Of a DNA stretch of 64,000 nt, positions 32,331-44,814 are shown piece after piece. The notes below the pieces were generated by a model. It saw only the letters and a program-made list of their open reading frames with translations. It was not told the DNA's origin and did no database searches. The stretch is taken from contig NMRB01001418.1 in NCBI GenBank assembly GCA_002633025.1, positions 65,248-129,247 on the forward strand. Direction: 5' to 3'. The translations under genes were made by a program, and so were the position numbers. Origin of the DNA: Notospermus geniculatus (lineage: Eukaryota; Nemertea; Pilidiophora; Heteronemertea; Lineidae). Position 1 is the first letter of the stretch. Each line of letters begins with the position of its first letter.

Positions 32331-34850
32331 TCTTCACCGGTAAATGACTGGTAAACCAGCTGGTAATTTGAGTGGTATTTGACTGGTACTATACCGACTG
32401 GTATTTGGGGTGTATTACGAGACAGGTAAATTTACCAGTCACTGGTATAATACCAGTCATTACCAGTCACTGGTAAATATACCAGTCTATACCAGTCACT
32501 AGTAAATATACCAGTCTTTACCGGTAAATTTATTCACTAAATACAATTCAGTAAGATTGATAAGCATTATTTAATCCATGTTTAAAAGGGCCCCACATCA
32601 TCCCTGACCAACATTACATATTGGGCCAAGGACCAATGAGTATATAAAAGTGACGTTCGTCTATTACGCGATCACGTCAGTTGAGATAATTAAACGATGA
32701 ATTGGAATGAATTTGTACTTCTTCTATGTGGTGAACTTTTTGGTGTAGAATCAGCATGCCACATTCGCTTTATCATGAAAATGATTCGAAACTAGATAAC
32801 TGTGTTTGGATAGGTGTCTTGCATAAATGAGCAACATTCTAATAGAAATCAATATTTATTTCCTTTGTCGATTTCATTTTTATAGTGGACTTCGCACTTT
32901 TGCCGGCGCTGTCATTTACCATTTAACTTACGGTAGTATCCATTCTATGGACCCAGTTCAAATGGACTGAGTAACTTGGACTTAGTGTCAAAAAAGATAT
33001 AAACAATAATAATGAATGTCATCACCATAAATTGGTAAGAAATGGTTATCTTGAATATGTAGAACGTGAAAAGAGTTAAGAAAAACAAAACTATAAAATT
33101 TTGTTCGTCGCTAAGCCGGCCGGAAATCCCCAAGTTACATCAACCCAATTAGCGCTCCGCACTCAGTCTATAAATAGTAACAAAACTTGACGACGTCACG
33201 TCATAGCACGCCTTTCGAGGTAACGATTCACGAAATGCGACGCTGGGAATTTTGCAACCTGTTCCAAAGCTTGCGCCTACTAGTATATAGGCCTACGCGT
33301 GAAACAGGCTGTGCATGCAGACAGTAGCAATACCGCCCTCTGCACTCGAATTGGGCTACCTCGTCCCCACGATATTTCCTGGAAATACCGATACCCAGAA
33401 GTGTTGATTCTAAAATGCAGAATGTAAGTGGAACGTAACTCACTAAAACTCGCTTTTTTCTGCTTATTCTGTTGCTTTGTTAGGCGTTTGCTTGAGAAAA
33501 ATGAGGGGGAGTACTAGACTTATCAGTACCTAGGCAGTATTCTTTCATATTGTCTACAAAACGGCTTGTTTCTTGCATTTTTGTCCCCCGCAGTCGACAG
33601 ACTGCATGGGGACTTACAAACGGGTCTCGTCCGTCGTCGACAACACCAACCTCGACATACGGTTACCACTTACACAGTGTGCACTATACTCATCATACAC
33701 AACATGCCGCCTGGAAATGAGGTCAAGCTCCAGATTTGTTCGTCGATTTAGCAAAGAATGTGACCTTAATTAAATATAATCTCTGCCTCAATAGTTGAAC
33801 TGTAAACAGAACAATAAATGAAAACATTACCAGTGTTTTTGTTGCACTTTTAACTTCCAACTTATACACAACGACAACCAAATTGCAATGTCGCGAATTG
33901 CCGTAAAGCAGTCGTCTGACCTCACACGACACGTTGTTCATTGTGATGCACATCTAATCATCATGATCATCATCATGCATGTTACCTGGTGGTTACACGA
34001 GACACACGTCATGCACGGGTGCTGTTGAATACATTCTCATGATCAAGGAGTAACTCCGGATTGTTATGCATGGCAGTGGATAGGCCTAGGCCTAGGCAAG
34101 ACAACAAATTTGCTGGCATAAAATAGGTCCAGCGATCTGGACATGATGCATTGATGGATTGGATGGCTTTTTTGCCATTGGCAGATGCAAAAACCCACCC
34201 ACTCACGTACTCATAAGGCATGTAAGGTAGCCTAGAGGGATATAGGGGCCTAGGCCTAGGCCTAGCCATTCGGCGAAATCCTCCTCAATCTACTCTTTCT
34301 TCACTCAACATCCAAATCATAGGCCTACAATGTGCACAATTCCCTGTACCATACAGTGACCACCACCTCACGTAAGTGCTCCCAGATAACCTTCATGCCA
34401 CCCCCTCCAAACCAAGCACCTGCTGCGGGGGACACAGCTTCTCTGATGCCTTGTTCACATTTTGGCACTCGGTCCAAGTTACCCAGTCCATTTGGACTCA
34501 GTCCATAGAATGGATACTACCATTTAACTTACCGGTCATTTACCAATCAAATGTAGGTTACCGGTCAATATTGACTGGTACTTGAATGGTGTTTTCACTG
34601 GTCACCAAATCAGCCTGGTAAATTTACCACTCAACTGGTATTTAACCATATTCACTGGTAAGTGAATGGTATTTTTACTGGTCACTATACCAATGATTGG
34701 TATATTTCCACCTGACTGGTATATTTACCACTTGATTGGTTTTGAAAGTACTTGAATGGTCTTTTTACCGGTCACTATACTAATGATTGGTATATTACCA
34801 CCTGACTGATATATTTACCACTTGATTGGTTTTGAATGGTACGTGAATGG
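32330..34850. mobile_element. large fold-back region built of ACTGGTAAAT-type words
   Basis: The left side (32335-32530) and right side (34535-34850) are packed with dozens of variants of ACTGGTAAAT, ACCAGTCACTGGTA and their complements. Inside them a pair of inverted blocks lies at about 32935-32995 and 34465-34540, sharing CAGTCCAT, CCATAGAATGGATACTACC and ATTTAACTTA. This looks like a fold-back element of about 2.5 kb with iterated termini. The interior has no supported gene. Confidence 0.45.
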
Positions 34851-34852
34851 GG

Positions 34853-35720
34853 TATTCGAAAACCCTGGACTGAGAAACACTGGATTGAACTAGATTGGAT
34901 TGGACTGAGACTCACTGCTCTCCACCACCTGCCAGTCATTGGCACATCTGATGACCTTGTGGAAAATGAAAATGATGTCAGCTGATATAGGCCTATTTGC
35001 CGAAGAATTGTGAAATGGTATACATGGGTGTACTGTCCGAAGCAATCGAAAATGCAATGAATATCTTAGGAAAGATGTTGCATGACCTCATGTTTGATTG
35101 TGTTGGTCCTATGATATGAACTTTGGAGGCATATGAAAAATGTGTCTCCAGTGGGATGTAGGCCTAGTGGGACCTTTTAGCCGACACCTCTGCAGCAGGA
35201 CACCTCTATTAAGGACACCAAAATTCAGTCCCAAACTGGTAGGCACTTTCTATTCATTTTGGCCTCCGTAATCAGGACACCATCTGTCAGTGGTGAAGCT
35301 GTCTTTAATAGAGAGGTTTTAAATACTGGTACCATTTACAGGTTTCATTTTCTGCATTCTTTTATTTTTAGCACCAGTATGCCTACACTCATTCAGTCGT
35401 TTGTTTTGGAGCATGTTCAGTTTCCTTGCAGTCAATTCAGTACATGTAGTTTGTTCTAAAAGTGTATCCATACTTGTATAGGCTATTGAAAACCCTAAAT
35501 CAAGACACTAGCTTTCGAATAGCTCTGGGCCCAGGGCCTATCCATGTTGTGATTTGAATTATTGCATAAAACAAATGACGTTTTGACCTGGGGACGTTTT
35601 GACCATGAAGACCCGTGGATACAGAATCCAGGTGGTGGAGAACAGTGAGTCACAGTCCAATCCAATCCAATCCAATCCAGTGTTTCTCAGTAAAGGTTTT
35701 TCGAATACCCTGTAAAATCC
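34853..35720. mobile_element. inverted-repeat element with ~90-bp arms
   Basis: GGGTATTCGAAAACCCTGGA..GAGAAACACTGGATTG..CTCTCCACCACCTG at 34853-34935 is inverted at 35625-35720. The right arm contains a (TCCAA)n stretch at 35655-35680. A decayed pogo-like unit lies inside at about 35190-35325. Confidence 0.55.
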
Positions 35721-35905
35721 CCGTGCTTTTTGAGACACAGCTTTTTTCCGAACCAGGAAAAACACCCAGTTGACACGGCGAGCGGTTACACTACATGTAC
35801 TTAAAATGCGATTGGTAATAAGTTTCGTAACCCGGTGAGAGGGGCACTGCATGCAGGCAACTCTCCGTAATCAAATGGCGACTGGAGGCGTGAAATAGCC
35901 TACGT
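35715..35905 (-). repeat. shortened copy of the 4308-5452 element family
   Basis: Read on the minus strand, it gives CACGCCTCCAGTCGCC..GAGAGTTGCCTGCATGCAGTG, then directly ACCAATCGCATTTT..GTGTAACCGCTCG..TCTCAAAAAGCACGGGGATT. These match 4563-4640 and 5338-5440, with the intervening 700 bases absent. Confidence 0.6.
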
Positions 35906-35909
35906 AGGC

Positions 35910-36307
35910 CTACATCACCAGCGACTGATCAGATCAGTAAACTTCCAGTCGCAAGCGCGATGTACGCCTGGCTTGACTCGAGAGACGGATTGCAAACTCA
36001 ATTTGGGAAGTAAATAAGGATAGAATTTTACTGAATTCACTCAGATATGGTGTATTGACGGTAGCTCAACAACACCAGGATACAATATTGTGGATATTCC
36101 TCCTGGTTTGTGAATTAACAGTTCCCGCATCGAATTTGGAGCGGAAGTCCTCCAGACGGGGCGTATTCTAATCCCTGCACTCGTGTTGATATCAACACGA
36201 GTGCGAGTCTCGAACGTCGAGAACTGACACAGGAACGGCGTTCGCGAACAAAATTTTCACTCCCCATCACTTTTTGGAGAGTGAAACGGAGAACACCGAA
36301 AACAAAG
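35910..36307 (+). promoter_or_regulatory. probable Rab23 promoter and 5' region
   Basis: The region just upstream of the likely first exon contains a perfect 28-bp palindrome (36177-36204, half-site GCACTCGTGTTGAT) about 105 bases before the first ATG, and local CpG enrichment. The assignment as a promoter rests on position only. Confidence 0.4.
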
Positions 36308-36339
36308 ATGGCGGCCAATGTCATTGACGACGAAATGTC
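36308..36339 (+). other. likely 5' exon of Rab23 with an upstream open frame
   Basis: ACAAAGATGGCGGCC has a good start context, and the exon ends at a strong donor (ATGTC|GTAAGTT). The next acceptor is TTTTTTCAG at 36701-36705. Joined, the ATG opens a 24-codon frame that stops at TGA 36743-36745, overlapping the Rab23 ATG at 36742 by ATGA. The transcript structure is predicted, not shown. Confidence 0.5.
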
Positions 36340-36741
36340 GTAAGTTAATTTCGATAAAACCTTGTGTCTTCCTTGAATATGAGACGTTCCTGCCTGGAGT
36401 GATGTAATTTGTAATGTGGGTTAACCCGTGGATATAGTCACGATAGGAAAGAAATGACCTTTCCTGCAAAAANTTGGAATGTAACGCCAGTCCTTTGTGT
36501 TGTGTTATTCATGGCCTCAGAGTGGAAAACTATCCGCATAATACAGTTATAAATATTCATCACTTGATGAATGTTCTACCTGTCAGGATAGCCGGGAAAA
36601 ATCAATGCTGAAACACGTTCTCTTCACGGGTAGAAACAGGAGCATGCTTTGTCTTTAGAACTCAGTTGAAATAAATTCAACTATTCGTGTACTTCATTTT
36701 TTCAGAGAATATGGTCATAGTCTTAGACTTGTGATGTCACG

Positions 36742-39700
36742 ATGAAAGAGGAGGAGGTTGAGACCGCTATTAAGGTGGTCGTAGTCGGAAATGGTGCTGT
36801 GGGAAAGTCTAGTATGATTCAACGCTATTGTAAGGGAATATTCACAAAGGATTACAAGAAAACTATTGGTGTGGACTTCTTGGAGAGACAAATAGAGTAA
36901 GTCAACTGATCCCTGGTCCATCAGACTGGTGGCAAAACAGCCGAGACCCCCTGGTGTTCAAGGTGGAGGAGGTTGCTGAATCTGAGCTGAGTGTGGCACC
37001 CGGCTGTCACCTATTTGAGGTTCTGGGTTCGATCCCCGAAGGACCTGCTCTTCACATGATAGAGGGCGACTCTCTTTGTCAGCCCACGTTTTCTCCTGGT
37101 ACTCCGGTTTCCTCCTGCTGTGGGCACTGTACGTTCATTTGCTCTCAACTCAACATCTTTTTAAAATCTGATGTTGTTTTGCAGAATCAACTGTGAGGAT
37201 GTGCGACTGATGTTGTGGGATACGGCAGGACAAGAGGAGTTTGACGCGATAACCAAGGCTTATTACCGTGGTAAGTCTCACTGTCACCTCGGTCAATGTA
37301 CCGGTACCCCTCAAAACAGGGTGTCCATTATATCTTTTCATATGGGAGGCAATAGATCCTAAGTGAAATGTCCTGTAATCGCAGGGCACTTCTGCCCTCA
37401 CCCCATCCTCACAGGTCTTCACAACCGACTCCCCTTCTCACGCTAGGGAGGGTATGACCGTAAATGACCTGAGATTCTCAGGATGCCGTGACCCTGACAT
37501 CTTTGCATCTGACCATACGGAGTCCTCTCATGCACCAATTCAACCAACCATTGTCAATACTGGATAAGCAGATGAGAAAGTGTACTGAACTTCTTCCTGA
37601 TAAGTTGATCCGTATTTCAAACGAATTTCTCAATCTAATGCTGAGAAGTAATCTCTGAATATCCAGTTATGGTTTGTACTATTTGAACAAGAGTTTGAGT
37701 ATCGGTAATAATTCTCAGAATAAAACACAGTTTTACTCATCAATGGTGTTGGTTTGTTCAAATATTTTATCTTCCTCTTTCTTATTGTTGAGTTGTAAAA
37801 CCATTTGGAAATGGCCTCAAGTCATTTGTTTCTGGGTATCTCCTTGTGGAATTCCCAAACAAACAACAAATGTTGATATTGATAAATCATTCAACCTAAC
37901 AAGTGCAGTGAAGGTCATGGAATTGTGATTGATTTATGCCGATTCAGGACAGATTGGGTGCAAGTGGTCACGATTTCTCACTATTCAATTCAGCTGAGTG
38001 TTCCCCAATATCTGACTGCATACCTCGCCTCAGAACCAAACTACTGGCATGCTTGAACATTCTGTGTGCCTTGACTTCGTGTGTGATGAATGAATTCCAT
38101 CGTCAATCTCCAGATTATCATGATTAACTTGAATTTAGTGAACTAATCAGTTTAGTTCAACAAAGGCAGTAATCCCTCTCACAAACTTGGCTAAAGGCCA
38201 TAGATTATCAATGGATAATTGAAAAAAAATACATTTGTGTACAGTCGAATATATTAGGATTATATTTTTTCTTGGCAAGATATGGCCTAATGCTTTCCTT
38301 CACCTTGAAGTGACACTGTAGCAGGTTTTCTCTGGGTGCTCCTGTTTCCTCCTACTGCCTTGGAGTTTAATGGACAATGCCGCTGGCTTTGAGTATAACA
38401 TAGTAATACAGTAATATAGTAATACTTCACTTCCAGGAGCCCAGGCTTGTGTCCTCGCCTTCTCCACAACTGACCGGGATTCCTTTGACGCCATCCCCTC
38501 ATGGAAGAAGAAGGTGAGTTTAACAAATTAACAAGTTTTGTACCTGTTCTGAAGCAGAGCATTACCGGTAGTAAAGTATGGGCTAAATTTTCATTCCTGA
38601 AAAACCAGCAACATGATATTGCTTTGGACTCCAGTGTGAATGAGTTCCTTTATGTTTTGTTACACCAACTATCGTTCCAACTTGACATTTTCTGGATACA
38701 ATTTGTTTGAAATGGGGTCAATCAGAAATCAATACCCCGTGAATTAGATACTGATTATTTTTTAACATTGCTGATTAATAATGTTTGCCATTGTCTGTGG
38801 ATGAAAGCCGGCAATTTTACCATCGAGGTGTAGGTATCGATGTCCTGCAAGTGCCGATGCCTCAACTATGTACGCCTATGCATTTGATAATAGAATCTCC
38901 CTGATACTGACTACTGTCTGAGCACTTAGGAAAACTGGATGTGCAGGAGTTTGTTTCATTGCTTTCTTGCTTTCATGTTTAGCCCCGTTACATGGTTAAA
39001 CATTCACATCAGCTTCTCACCAAACCACTGACACTGCTCCCTGCCATTCCTACTGTGTGAAGTAACATGTACTTGACCTAACTATTGCTAAAGTATTCCA
39101 ATATCCAGACAGATTCTCTAGTGAAAATTTCCATGTATTTCAACCGCACGTTTCGAGTGTTGTTACCAGATCCATAACAGTCTGGCATTTGTTGACTTTC
39201 CCTTGTCTTTGGGAATTATGATTTTACTCTTTTTTCAGGTCGAGGATGAAGTAGGCCAGGTAGCAATGGTGCTGGTGCAGAATAAACTCGATTTAGCCGA
39301 TCAGGCAGTTGTGCAGGAGTAAGTTGGTGAAAAAGCATTAGCATCATTCAAATTTCTTTGGGGTACATTTCTAACTCTACCCGACATCGACCACATTAGA
39401 GTGATTTAAATTGCTTTGCATCTGCACCAGCATTATGCATTTGTAACATGTTCCCCATAATGAGCTGTCACTTGATCTCTTCTCAGTACACGGCCATTGA
39501 GCGAGTTGAGAAAAGCGTAGAAAGTATCCATAAAACGGATACAGAATAACCACTTACGTTTGAAGGAAAAAAAACATGCCACTTCATGGCTCCTGGTCTC
39601 GTGGGTTTCAAGTACCGGTTGTCTGGTTTCACTTGCACCTGTTTACCAAGAACACGTGCTCTAAATCAACCATATTGATTTGTGACAGTTGAAAATTCAC

Positions 39701-42700
39701 ATTGGCCATATGTTTATCTGGATGTATTTCTAGCTTTTTGTGGCTGCCCCGTCGCTCAGGATTCCCTCAGTACAAGTGTCCAAAAGTGGCGGGCTGCCTG
39801 CCACTGGATGTCTGAATATGCAGTTAAAATCTGGCCAGTCTGGGCACTTGTAACATTACTGAGGGTTGTTCAGTTCTGTGGAGATACGTACCACAGATAA
39901 AATGGCCCAGATTGCTGCTGGCCAGGTGATTAATGTGCCATGTTTCAAACTCCACCCCACAACTACGTTTCTTAATAGAATGTGATGGAAAATTTACTCA
40001 TCACAGTTTTATCTGATGGCGATCATCATCACCGCAGGCTTACTCAACATGTTTTATTTCTTTATTGTGAACAGTCAATTAATTCTTTGTGTTCTTAATC
40101 AATCTATTCTTTGATCAAGAACTCGCCACAACAGATGTCCACAGGACATCTGTTGCCACTGGTTTATGACTGGATCAGTACCGGTAGGCTGTTGGCTTTT
40201 CTGTCCATTGTGGCCTTATTCAAGCTGTTCATTCGCATCATCTACCGGTATTATACCGGGGTATAGACAAATCCCAAATTCCAAGTTCTGCGCACTTCCG
40301 CCGAAATAGCAACAAGAACCTCGATCTGAAACCAGCTGACGTGACGCAATACGTGATTCAGCAATGGTCAACTCTGACGTAACGTCGTCCAAGTCACTGT
40401 CGTGGGGTTCTCTGCGTCACGTCATTCAGTTTCAGACCGAGGTTCTTGTTGCTATTTCGGCGGAAGTGCGCAGATCTTTCCCGTTTATGTCAATTTGGGA
40501 TTTGTCTATAGAGGACCAGTCTTAAGGTGCTTCGAAACTTCAGAGTTTTCTTGTCCAAGTTTGCTCTTTATGGCCAACTCAACCATTTACTACAAGCAGT
40601 AGTTTCTGGCATTTGCCTCGGCGTAAGTCGTAAGGAAGCCAACAATGGTGAATTGTCCATTGAAAGCCAACGCGTATGAGAAAACTCGCACGGAGCAGCA
40701 CCTTTTGTGACTGTGAATTTCAGCCGGGGCACAGCTCTGGCATACCGGTACCTCTTTTATTTTGCTAACGGTGAGACCTGACAATGAAAATGAAATCAAT
40801 GCCCCTCGACTCGCCTGCCAAATTCTGATTTGACAATGAACCTGTTCTCTCGTTCTACGCTGTGATTTCACCTTACTGGTACACGCATACAAACATTGAT
40901 TGCCCTCAGACAGGAAACTTTTTCTGTTCCAACACATCACGACTCTGTCAGGTGTGATACACAGCGATATCAGCCAAAGGTATTTGAAAGTTGGTTTCAC
41001 ATACAGTTCGTCTATGAAATGTCCCTGCCTCATTTCAGTGGGTGTCAGTGCTGTGTGTCAAAGTGAATCAATCATGCAATTCTTCTTGCCTGAATGCTGC
41101 ATGGTTTATTATTTCATGAACATGTGCTTCACAGCCATAACAATACATCAGACATACAGACAGACATACACTATCCAATGTGTCATACGTATGACATTTC
41201 TGTGGTTCCATTGGCAAAACCATGGAAGTCCATGACTAGATCAAGTAACTATGATGCAAGGGGCAAAGTTAAAGGGACCAGTTCATGGTCCATACATTAG
41301 GTGGGAAAATAAGAAAAAACATGGCGAAATTTCCCCGTTCTAACAAGTATTTTGTTGTCGTTCATAGGGAAGAAGCAGACGCACTCGCTGAGAGGTTGAA
41401 TTTAAAGTTTTATCGGACGTCTGTCAAGGACAATGTTAATGTTGATGATGGTAAGTTAGACAAAGACAACAATCACATCGAGGGTTGCAGTAACTGAGGT
41501 GTAGTGATCCTGGATGCTGTCTCAGCCTCGGTCTACAATGAGACTCTGCTGCCAGAACATCCCTCCTCATACCTGGGTGTATCCTCTGATTCCCTCTTAT
41601 TCCCTGTTTCAGTCTTTATGTACTTAGCCGACAGATACATGAACCAGTTAGACGCGATCATCGAGGAGGAGCCAACACAACAAACAATAGGAAATTCTAG
41701 TAAGTAACAACTGCAGAAAGAAATGGCTATCAGGGCCCTAATGAGAGGGGTGAGGGCTGACATAAAAACATGTTTTTCTCGCAGAATTTAGGACGAAATA
41801 TGGCAAAAACGTGCAGCGGCGGATCGCGAATCATGGGAAAGAGGGGGCACAGGCAGCGCACATCGTGGAAAACCTTGGTCAGATTTTAACTTCTTTTCAA
41901 AATTTCCCAGTCAATTTTAAAGATTTTCCACAAAATAGAGGGGGCACGGGCCGGGTGCGCCCCTCCTTGGATCCGCATCTGAAGTGACTTTGATATTGAG
42001 TACACTGGCAGTTTCCTAACTTTCACCTGGTTTGAAATGCTTCCAATGAGCACAGTGTTGGACTCCGCCTGTGAGGCGACAAGAATGACAGCTTAAACAA
42101 CAAACAACATCAGTGGAATATGATATGTTTCCTGCCTTGTGATCATGTTCGCGTACATATCCTCCAACATGACACAGAACTGTCGCAACTCTCACAGCCC
42201 ACTCTCCGTCAGTAAATGTTTAATGGGTGTTAGATGAAATAAAGGAGGAAATCCCATTGAGTGGTTTGGAGAGTCACTTCAAATTGTATGTGGAGAAACG
42301 GCTGAATGTTTTAGAGCTTGAGAGATTTACACTTTAAAGTACGTACATGTTGGGAAATGCACAGCTCCAGTATAGCACTTTTGTGTTTTATTTTTCATTT
42401 TTTGCCTAAACGATGTGCATTACTGGTAAACGTTTTTACTGCACGATAATGTTGTTTTTGAACTGCTGTTAGAATCAAGTGGTGCCATCAGAAACTGCTG
42501 CCATCTAGAGGTATACAGGTATACTGCTGCCATCTGAAGGTATACTAGGCATACAGCTGTATACTACTCTGCTGTAGAGAATAGATCTGCAGCCGTTCTA
42601 CATTGAACATATTTTAACTCTCGATTCTCTTTCATAGGTCTGTTTACTGGCACATCAGAGAATAACTCAGTCGGGAACAAATCGGACAAGAAAAAAGATG

Positions 42701-42780
42701 GCGGCACTGTCACATTGCAACCATCAAAAAGAAGGACTCATGGGAAGAAAATTGCGATTCCTAAGTGTTCCGTGGTATGA
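36742..42780 (+). CDS. RAB23: Rab23 small GTPase, complete
   Basis: Seven coding exons (36742-36896, 37185-37270, 38437-38513, 39239-39318, 41368-41450, 41613-41699, 42638-42780), all with GT..AG borders and matching phases, give 236 residues against about 237 in vertebrates. Visible are the P-loop GNGAVGKSS at 16-24, the switch I region with [19 protein letters not shown] at 64-69 with Gln68 kept, NKLD at 121-124 and TSVK at 150-153. The C-terminus CSVV is a single-cysteine prenylation motif, as usual for Rab23. Rab23 is a ciliary/endosomal GTPase that dampens Hedgehog signalling in vertebrates. All nucleotide-binding motifs are intact. The introns contain a MITE (40264-40508) and a SINE-like piece (about 36945-37125). 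Confidence 0.97.
36945..37125 (+). repeat. SINE-like repeat in Rab23 intron
   Basis: Contains the B-box-like TGGGTTCGATCCCC near 37025, followed by TTTTCTCCTGGTACTCCGGTTTCCTCC. I know this motif from many dispersed short repeats of animals. A related TTTTCTCTGGGTGCTCCTGTTTCCTCC occurs at about 38325-38350. Boundaries are approximate. Confidence 0.45.
40264..40508. mobile_element. 245-bp MITE in Rab23 intron, TA target duplication
   Basis: TAGACAAATCCCAAATT at the left and its reverse complement at the right are bordered by TA (40262-40263 and 40509-40510). Strong inner pairing follows (CTGCGCACTTCCGCCGAAAT with ATTTCGGCGGAAGTGCGCAG, and AGCAACAAGAACCTCG). Nearly full-length palindrome. Confidence 0.75.
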
Positions 42781-42784
42781 CAAA

Positions 42785-44680
42785 TCATCGCCAACATGGG
42801 TCCAAAACCAATATCAGTCTTCGCATTTTGTGATCTTTTTTACATTGGATATGCTCGTCATATTCATCAGTATTGTTACAATTTTCTTCTAATATCAGAT
42901 TGGAATACATTCTGTAAATATTCTCAATGTAGCCTTCGCTAGATGAGGGACCATCGGTAGTCTTAAAGTGCTGCTGCTGATAAGTGTGCTACATGTGTAT
43001 GTGGGGATTTTGGAATATACGGTACTGTGCATGGTATTGGATTACTGTACAAGTACACAGTGGCTAGAAATGGGATTGAATATGAGCCCTGTGGTACTCC
43101 CGGATTTCAGGAAAGAGAAGTAGGATCTAGAGTATAGTCCTACGAGTATGATGAGAGTGAATTGCACCAGAGCCGGATGGAGAGTTGGTATTTATTTCAG
43201 TTGCCCACACCCGTCAGCTGATGACAGCTGTCGGGTGTGGGCAGTGGTATAAATATTTAGGGATTTAAAATGGCCGTTTTGCCACGCCGCAGTGCAGTGT
43301 GCCACTTCACTGTGGTGACTGCTAACTGCTCCCTGTCAACTGCACAATACATTACAACAAGCCGAGGGCCTATAATATCAATGCGTTGCCCTAATAATAC
43401 GATCCATTGTCGTTGCCTTGCCATGTCGAATAAAAGGACACATGTGTAGTACGAAGCTTACGAAGCGTAACACGCACAAACCTCAATAGGGCAACTCGCC
43501 TCGTGGTACAATGTGGTAGGTCTGGCAACATGGGCAATCTTCGTTGAGGCGATCATGACGATGGCAGTATTAAGAATACACATATACACCGGCGAACTTC
43601 GGAAACGTTCGGTGATAAATAACCTTTGACCCGATGACGTTGCAATAAAATTCTCCCAACCTAAAACAGCCTCAAAGTTATAATCCGTAACACTTTTCAA
43701 CGGTCTACCCGACTTGGACACTCCAAAATACACTTGTCCGGCCCTCCATAAACAAAATCCGCCTTCACACCGCGTAACGCCGGCATATTGGGTAAATTCA
43801 TCACATTTCGCCTGAGCCCGTCTCTGAGGTGGAATGAGAGTGAGTGACCCGTGGTATTGATCAGTAGCGCTTCGCGCGTTTGCCGCTACGCGGCGTTCAG
43901 GGTCCTTGCGTCTAGTTGAACATTAAGTATGCATACATCCTATATACATGTTGTTGGCAAAATTTTTTCAGATATCTGAATCTCATTGAGTAGAAGTCAT
44001 TATTGTATACTGCCTGGGGCCCCCCTTGCTGTATAAAACTAATTATTCTGTTAATGACTTCGCCACACCCGATTGTAATGCCATCTTTTACGGACGAAAT
44101 ACGTCTATGTTTCAACAGAAATCTCACTTGGCGCTGCTCCAAGTGCCAGGTTCATCTCAACACAAGTAAAAAGTAACAAAATCCTTTGTAAGATAATTTT
44201 TTATTACGTTCTGTTAGCTTTATTCACTGGTTTGATATTTATTTCAATGGAATAAAAGTAAGACACAAATAACACACAAACTCATTTTAATTATTTGACC
44301 ATTTATTCTGCCATTCAAAAGGGGGTTTCCCCTCTTGTGATCAGTCGGATGTTGGTGAATTGATGTAAGAGCCCTGTTGTGTACAACCAAAGTACAACTC
44401 AGGACACTGGAGTGTGTCCTGGCCTGGTGATTAACACGTGTACAACCCTACCCCTTACCCACAATAGCTGTGAACCAGTCAGGGTATCAGATGGAACTAA
44501 AGACTGCAGTCCCTTGTACCTGAGTACAGAACAAAGAAAGGAAACTTAAGACTCCTTTTGATACATTTTGCATTTATTTTTCTGGCACCAAGGATTTACA
44601 TTAAATACATATAATCACAAGACAGCTTTGAACATTTTTTCTATCACCAGTATTGCATACATAATTTGGAAGACATCCGA
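42785..44680. other. downstream of Rab23, no further gene
   Basis: The 3' UTR of Rab23 probably occupies the first part. No exon is supported beyond it. A tight 19-bp hairpin (43202-43243) stands out. The minus-strand frame at 43912-44142 has no domain. Confidence 0.35.
43202..43243. repeat. tight hairpin, 19-bp stem, 4-base loop
   Basis: TGCCCACACCCGTCAGCTG, loop ATGA, then CAGCTGTCGGGTGTGGGCA. There is one mismatch in the stem. It lies about 420 bases after the Rab23 stop. Could be a structured 3' UTR element or a tiny palindromic repeat. Confidence 0.6.
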
Positions 44681-44687
44681 AGGCTTC

Positions 44688-44811
44688 CGTTACATAGAAG
44701 TATACGGTATACGAAAAGACCGATTAACAAAGGCTTCCTGAGGATTCACGACCGTGAAGCCATTGTTCACCGGCGTATTCGTATACCGTATACTTCAATG
44801 TAAAGGAAGCC
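44688..44811. mobile_element. ~120-bp hairpin MITE
   Basis: GGCTTCCGTTACATAGAAGT..ATACGGTATACGAA at the left is inverted at the right (TTCGTATACCGTATACTTCA..GTAAAGGAAGCC), with a second inner inverted GGCTTC/GAAGCC pair. Confidence 0.6.
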
Positions 44812-44814
44812 TAA

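Noticed and set aside
40590-41033. 147-codon minus-strand frame in Rab23 intron
   Set aside because: No domain, no splice support and unrelated to the spliced Rab23 exons on the other strand.
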